From Bacilli bacterium (GTDB taxonomy: Bacteria > Bacillota_I > Bacilli_A > RFN20 > CAG-288), in the NCBI GenBank assembly GCA_900763245.1, contig CAAFJQ010000145.1, forward strand, positions 1-33,806: a stretch of 33,806 nt of DNA, in the 5' to 3' direction. Below are positions 31,765 to 33,806 of the stretch, one piece after another. The position numbers were made by a program, and so were the translations under genes. A model generated the notes under the pieces. It ran no database searches and had not been told where the DNA came from. It worked only from the letters and a program-made list of their open reading frames with translations. Within the stretch, counting starts at the first letter, position 1; each line of letters starts with the position of its first letter.

Positions 31765-32694
31765 ATGGCTAAAGAAAAACTGGATGATGAAGAATTAGAT
31801 GAAGATTTAGACATAGATGATTTAGATAACGGCTCTTCGATTAAAGGAAAAGATGCTTATCAGATGTTTATGGATTCTATCCGCCTATATCCGAAGTTCA
31901 CACAAGAAGAAAACTTGGAAAAACTGAAAGAGTACAAGGCGGCAGATGACGAAGATAAGATTGCTCTGTTAGACGAAATCGTCGAAGGAAATATTCGCCT
32001 TGTCATCAAATACGCCAATGAGATCGCCTCTCAGGCTGTCTCCAATGCAGAAGAAGGCGGAACGAGAGGCTTGAAAATGGACCTGATCCAAGAGGGTTCT
32101 CAGGCCTTATCCAAAGCGATTGTGGATTTTGATCCTGCTCGCGGCTATGCTTTTTCTACCCTTGCAGTGACCTATATCAAAAGAGCCATGTTCGCTTTCT
32201 TGAACAACAGTTCCAGGATGATCCATGTTCCTCAGCAGATTTTGGATCGCCACAGGCTGATCACAAAGGCCATCGATGAACTGAAAAAGAAAAACGCAAC
32301 GGATCCTAGTTATGAAGATGTCGCAGAATATCTTCACAACGGATTGACCGCTGAAGACATCGAAGAAAACTGCCTTGTTTTCAAAAACATCGATGTCAAG
32401 ACAATCGATGAAAGACCCGATATTGATAATGACAAGAGAACGATTGCGGCTGTTCCTAGCGATGAGATGAATCCACAGGAAGCAAGCGAGAGGCAGGAAT
32501 TGATTGAAAAATTGGCTAAAGCGACAGAAAGCCTGACTCCGACGATGCGATTCATTATTTCTCACCGCTATCCTGAAGATGGTTCTACGCCTTGGACATT
32601 GCGTGAACTATCTGTCAAGCTCAATCTTTCCATTGAACGTGTCAGACAGATCGAAGAAGAGGCAAAAGCCAAACTGAGAGAGATGCTCTCTTAG
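31765..32694 (+). CDS. Second sigma-70-family factor, non-primary
   Basis: 309 residues from the ATG at 31765 (GGAGG at 31753-31757, seven bases upstream); a frame-matched ATG at 31747 has no ribosome binding site. After a short acidic tail (1-28) come region 1.2 (28-58), region 2 (69-158: IRLVIKYANEIA, MDLIQEGSQALSKAIVDFD, GYAFSTLAVTYIKRAMF), region 3 (160-215) and region 4 (256-309, with SIERVRQIEEEAKAKLREML). Compared with RpoD here, the two tryptophans that open the -10 (W321, W322) are T136 and Y137, and the -10-reading Q325 and T328 are R140 and F143. There is an insertion of some nine residues before MDLIQEG. It should therefore read a different -10 element. It is last in the rpoD run. 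I do not recognise a named subfamily. Confidence 0.85.
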   Translation: MAKEKLDDEELDEDLDIDDLDNGSSIKGKDAYQMFMDSIRLYPKFTQEENLEKLKEYKAADDEDKIALLDEIVEGNIRLVIKYANEIASQAVSNAEEGGTRGLKMDLIQEGSQALSKAIVDFDPARGYAFSTLAVTYIKRAMFAFLNNSSRMIHVPQQILDRHRLITKAIDELKKKNATDPSYEDVAEYLHNGLTAEDIEENCLVFKNIDVKTIDERPDIDNDKRTIAAVPSDEMNPQEASERQELIEKLAKATESLTPTMRFIISHRYPEDGSTPWTLRELSVKLNLSIERVRQIEEEAKAKLREMLS

Positions 32695-32714
32695 TTGTTG
32701 TCATAATGTATTTT

Positions 32715-32747
32715 AAGCAGTCTTACGAGGTTGTGGGGCTGCTTTTT
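32715..32747 (+). terminator. Intrinsic terminator after the second sigma gene
   Basis: AAGCAGTCTTAC (32715-32726) pairs with GTGGGGCTGCTT (32733-32744), including three G-U pairs, around GAGGTT, followed by five T (32743-32747). It closes the run that starts at glyQS. Confidence 0.85.
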
Positions 32748-32772
32748 GTGCTACTGTCAAACATCTTTATCT

Positions 32773-33597
32773 CTACTTGCAAAGCAGATAATTGAAAATA
32801 GCGTCTACGCTATCTTTGCTGATAGAGGTCGATGAAACCAAAAGAATGTTTTCTTTGTCTAAAAGAGACATATCGATATCATTTATTGTGTTTGCTTTTA
32901 GAATATTGCAATACGGATATAGTTTTTTCAATGATTCTTTTAGTTCGTTGCAGTTGGATGATGTTTTAGAACCTAAGACGATGATATCAAAAGTTTTGCT
33001 ATCATGTGTTTTGAAGAAATCGATTGCTTCCTGTTTTCTTGCTAGATAAATAGGGCAAGGTGGAATATATGCTATAAGGGATGTATTGTTTCTGAAATAG
33101 GATTCGTATTCTTTTGCAATCTCCTCTGAGATTGTAGACTGAACAATAAGGCCGGTCTGTTCTTGATTGAGTTTTGGAAATTCTTTTGCTTCAGAATCGA
33201 TGAGTGTCAAACCTGAGAAATGAGATAAGAATGAAATGGTTTCCTGATGATTTTTCTTTCCTAAAAAATACCATTTCAGATTTTTCTCCTGATTGAGAAT
33301 TTTATATCGGTTTTTAAGTATTGGGCAGATAGCATCATAAAAAGGATGGGAATGATATTTTTCTTCCTCTTCTTTTGTATGGCCATGAGCAGAAAAAACA
33401 ATGGCGTCATTAGAAAGCATGTCATCTTTTCCGGTTCTGAAATGATACTCGTTCTGTAGCTTTTCTACTTCAATATCGTTATGCATCAAAGGATGAAGCA
33501 AAGTGACGCCTTTGTTTTCCTTACATGCCTTTATAAGAATCTCGATGCTGTTTTTGACTCCATTGCAAAAGCCATAATGTTCAAGAAGATAAATCAT
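32773..33597 (-). CDS. ispH: 4-hydroxy-3-methylbut-2-enyl diphosphate reductase IspH, divergent
   Basis: 274 residues from the ATG at 33597; a TTG at 33612 would add five residues that lie over the -10 box. IspH (LytB) makes IPP and DMAPP in the last step of the MEP isoprenoid pathway, using a 4Fe-4S cluster. The three cluster cysteines are C11 (YGFCNGV), C91 (DAICPIL) and C181 (PPCPIYLARKQEA). Other active-site residues are kept: H39 (LMHND), H71 (SAHGHT), H117 and E119 (NHQE), T155 (VQSTIS), and the GSKTSSNCNEL block. Between these the sequence is divergent, and the base composition looks more AT-rich than in the neighbours. No clear ribosome binding site is present, and the -10 box lies six bases before the ATG. 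The gene converges on the second sigma gene. Confidence 0.88.
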   Translation of the reverse strand: MIYLLEHYGFCNGVKNSIEILIKACKENKGVTLLHPLMHNDIEVEKLQNEYHFRTGKDDMLSNDAIVFSAHGHTKEEEEKYHSHPFYDAICPILKNRYKILNQEKNLKWYFLGKKNHQETISFLSHFSGLTLIDSEAKEFPKLNQEQTGLIVQSTISEEIAKEYESYFRNNTSLIAYIPPCPIYLARKQEAIDFFKTHDSKTFDIIVLGSKTSSNCNELKESLKKLYPYCNILKANTINDIDMSLLDKENILLVSSTSISKDSVDAIFNYLLCK

Positions 33598-33603
33598 GTC
33601 TTC

Positions 33604-33609
33604 ATTATA
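33604..33609 (-). promoter_or_regulatory. -10 box of ispH, placed for a leaderless mRNA
   Basis: On the minus strand a perfect TATAAT (33609-33604) is followed by six bases (33603-33598) and then the ispH ATG. This is the same geometry as at dnaB and predicts transcription starting at the start codon. No good -35 is seen. Confidence 0.5.
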
Positions 33610-33652
33610 CAACCAGAAGATGAAATCTCTAGAAAAAATAACACGGGTTAAG

Positions 33653-33661
33653 TGTTATACT
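33653..33661 (+). promoter_or_regulatory. Extended -10 promoter of apt
   Basis: TGT-TATACT at 33653-33661, within TGTTATACTAT, which is also found before glyQS. No -35 is visible. TCGGAGGA at 33677-33684 is the ribosome binding site of apt. Confidence 0.6.
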
Positions 33662-33691
33662 ATACATATCTATCTATCGGAGGATAACGCT

Positions 33692-33806
33692 ATGGACTAT
33701 GAAAAATATATTGGTGTGACACCGGACTTCCCCAAGAAGGGAATATCCTTTAAGGATATCTCTCCTTTATTGGCTAATCCGGACGCGGTAGTTTTACAGA
33801 ATAATT
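33692..33806 (+). CDS. apt: Adenine phosphoribosyltransferase (N-terminal part, cut by window end)
   Basis: Only the first 38 residues are in the window. They begin MDYEKYIGVTPDFP and continue KKGISFKDISPLL, which matches the N-terminus of adenine phosphoribosyltransferase (family pattern IRxIPDFPKPGIxFxDITPLL). The enzyme salvages adenine to AMP with PRPP. In many Bacilli apt follows recJ; here it lies 29 kb away from it. Confidence 0.85.
   Translation, partial: MDYEKYIGVTPDFPKKGISFKDISPLLANPDAVVLQNN

Noticed and set aside
1..33806. CRISPR array, insertion sequence or prophage remains
   Set aside because: I see no regularly spaced repeats, no transposase or integrase, and no terminal inverted repeats; gene order is that of core chromosome throughout.

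Overview
This window looks like the chromosome of a low- to mid-GC Firmicute on the Bacilli/Mollicutes side, perhaps an uncultured gut Erysipelotrichia- or RF39-like lineage. That placement is inferred from gene content and no database was searched. The pointers are the Bacilli-type helicase loaders DnaB and DnaI, a fused SecDF, a DivIB/FtsQ-FtsA-FtsZ set, MraZ-RsmH-FtsL, the runs ybeY/cdd-era-recO and glyQS-dnaG-rpoD-trmK-nif3, and recJ directly after secDF. TGA is used as a stop (recJ, pheT, dnaB and others), so the genetic code is the standard bacterial one. Almost every gene is a core housekeeping gene. I see no insertion sequence, prophage, CRISPR array, tRNA or rRNA, and no gene-free stretch longer than 300 bases (the longest is 12813-13083).

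Layout: (1) secDF-recJ, protein export and DNA repair. (2) A tightly packed seven-gene run ftsQ-ftsA-ftsZ-pheS-pheT-thyX-yceD, closed by a strong terminator at 12834-12863. (3) A clear sigma-A promoter with MraZ-box repeats drives mraZ-rsmH-ftsL, closed by a terminator shared with the converging thrS. (4) On the minus strand, pyk-glcK-thrS. (5) Divergent from pyk, dnaB-dnaI, then a gene for a C39 peptidase joined to six membrane segments with no ATPase domain. (6) A fused ybeY-cdd gene, era and recO, each overlapping the next by four bases. (7) glyQS-dnaG-rpoD-trmK-nif3 and a second sigma-70-type factor, closed by a terminator. (8) A divergent ispH on the minus strand, and the first part of apt running off the window.

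Taken together the window holds division (FtsQ, FtsA, FtsZ, FtsL, MraZ), replication start-up (DnaB, DnaI, DnaG), transcription (RpoD and a second sigma), ribosome and tRNA work (YceD, RsmH, Era, YbeY, TrmK and three aminoacyl-tRNA synthetases), repair (RecJ, RecO), nucleotide synthesis (ThyX, Cdd, Apt), glycolysis (GlcK, Pyk) and isoprenoids (IspH).

The unusual parts are: the peptidase-membrane protein without ATPase; the YbeY-Cdd fusion; an FtsZ whose partner-binding peptide is followed by an extra acidic tail; a DnaI without a visible Walker A lysine; a SecDF lacking one of its two usual membrane aspartates; a second sigma factor with altered -10 recognition residues; two genes whose -10 box lies exactly six bases before the ATG, suggesting leaderless mRNAs; and two hairpins that hold a ribosome binding site just before a start codon.
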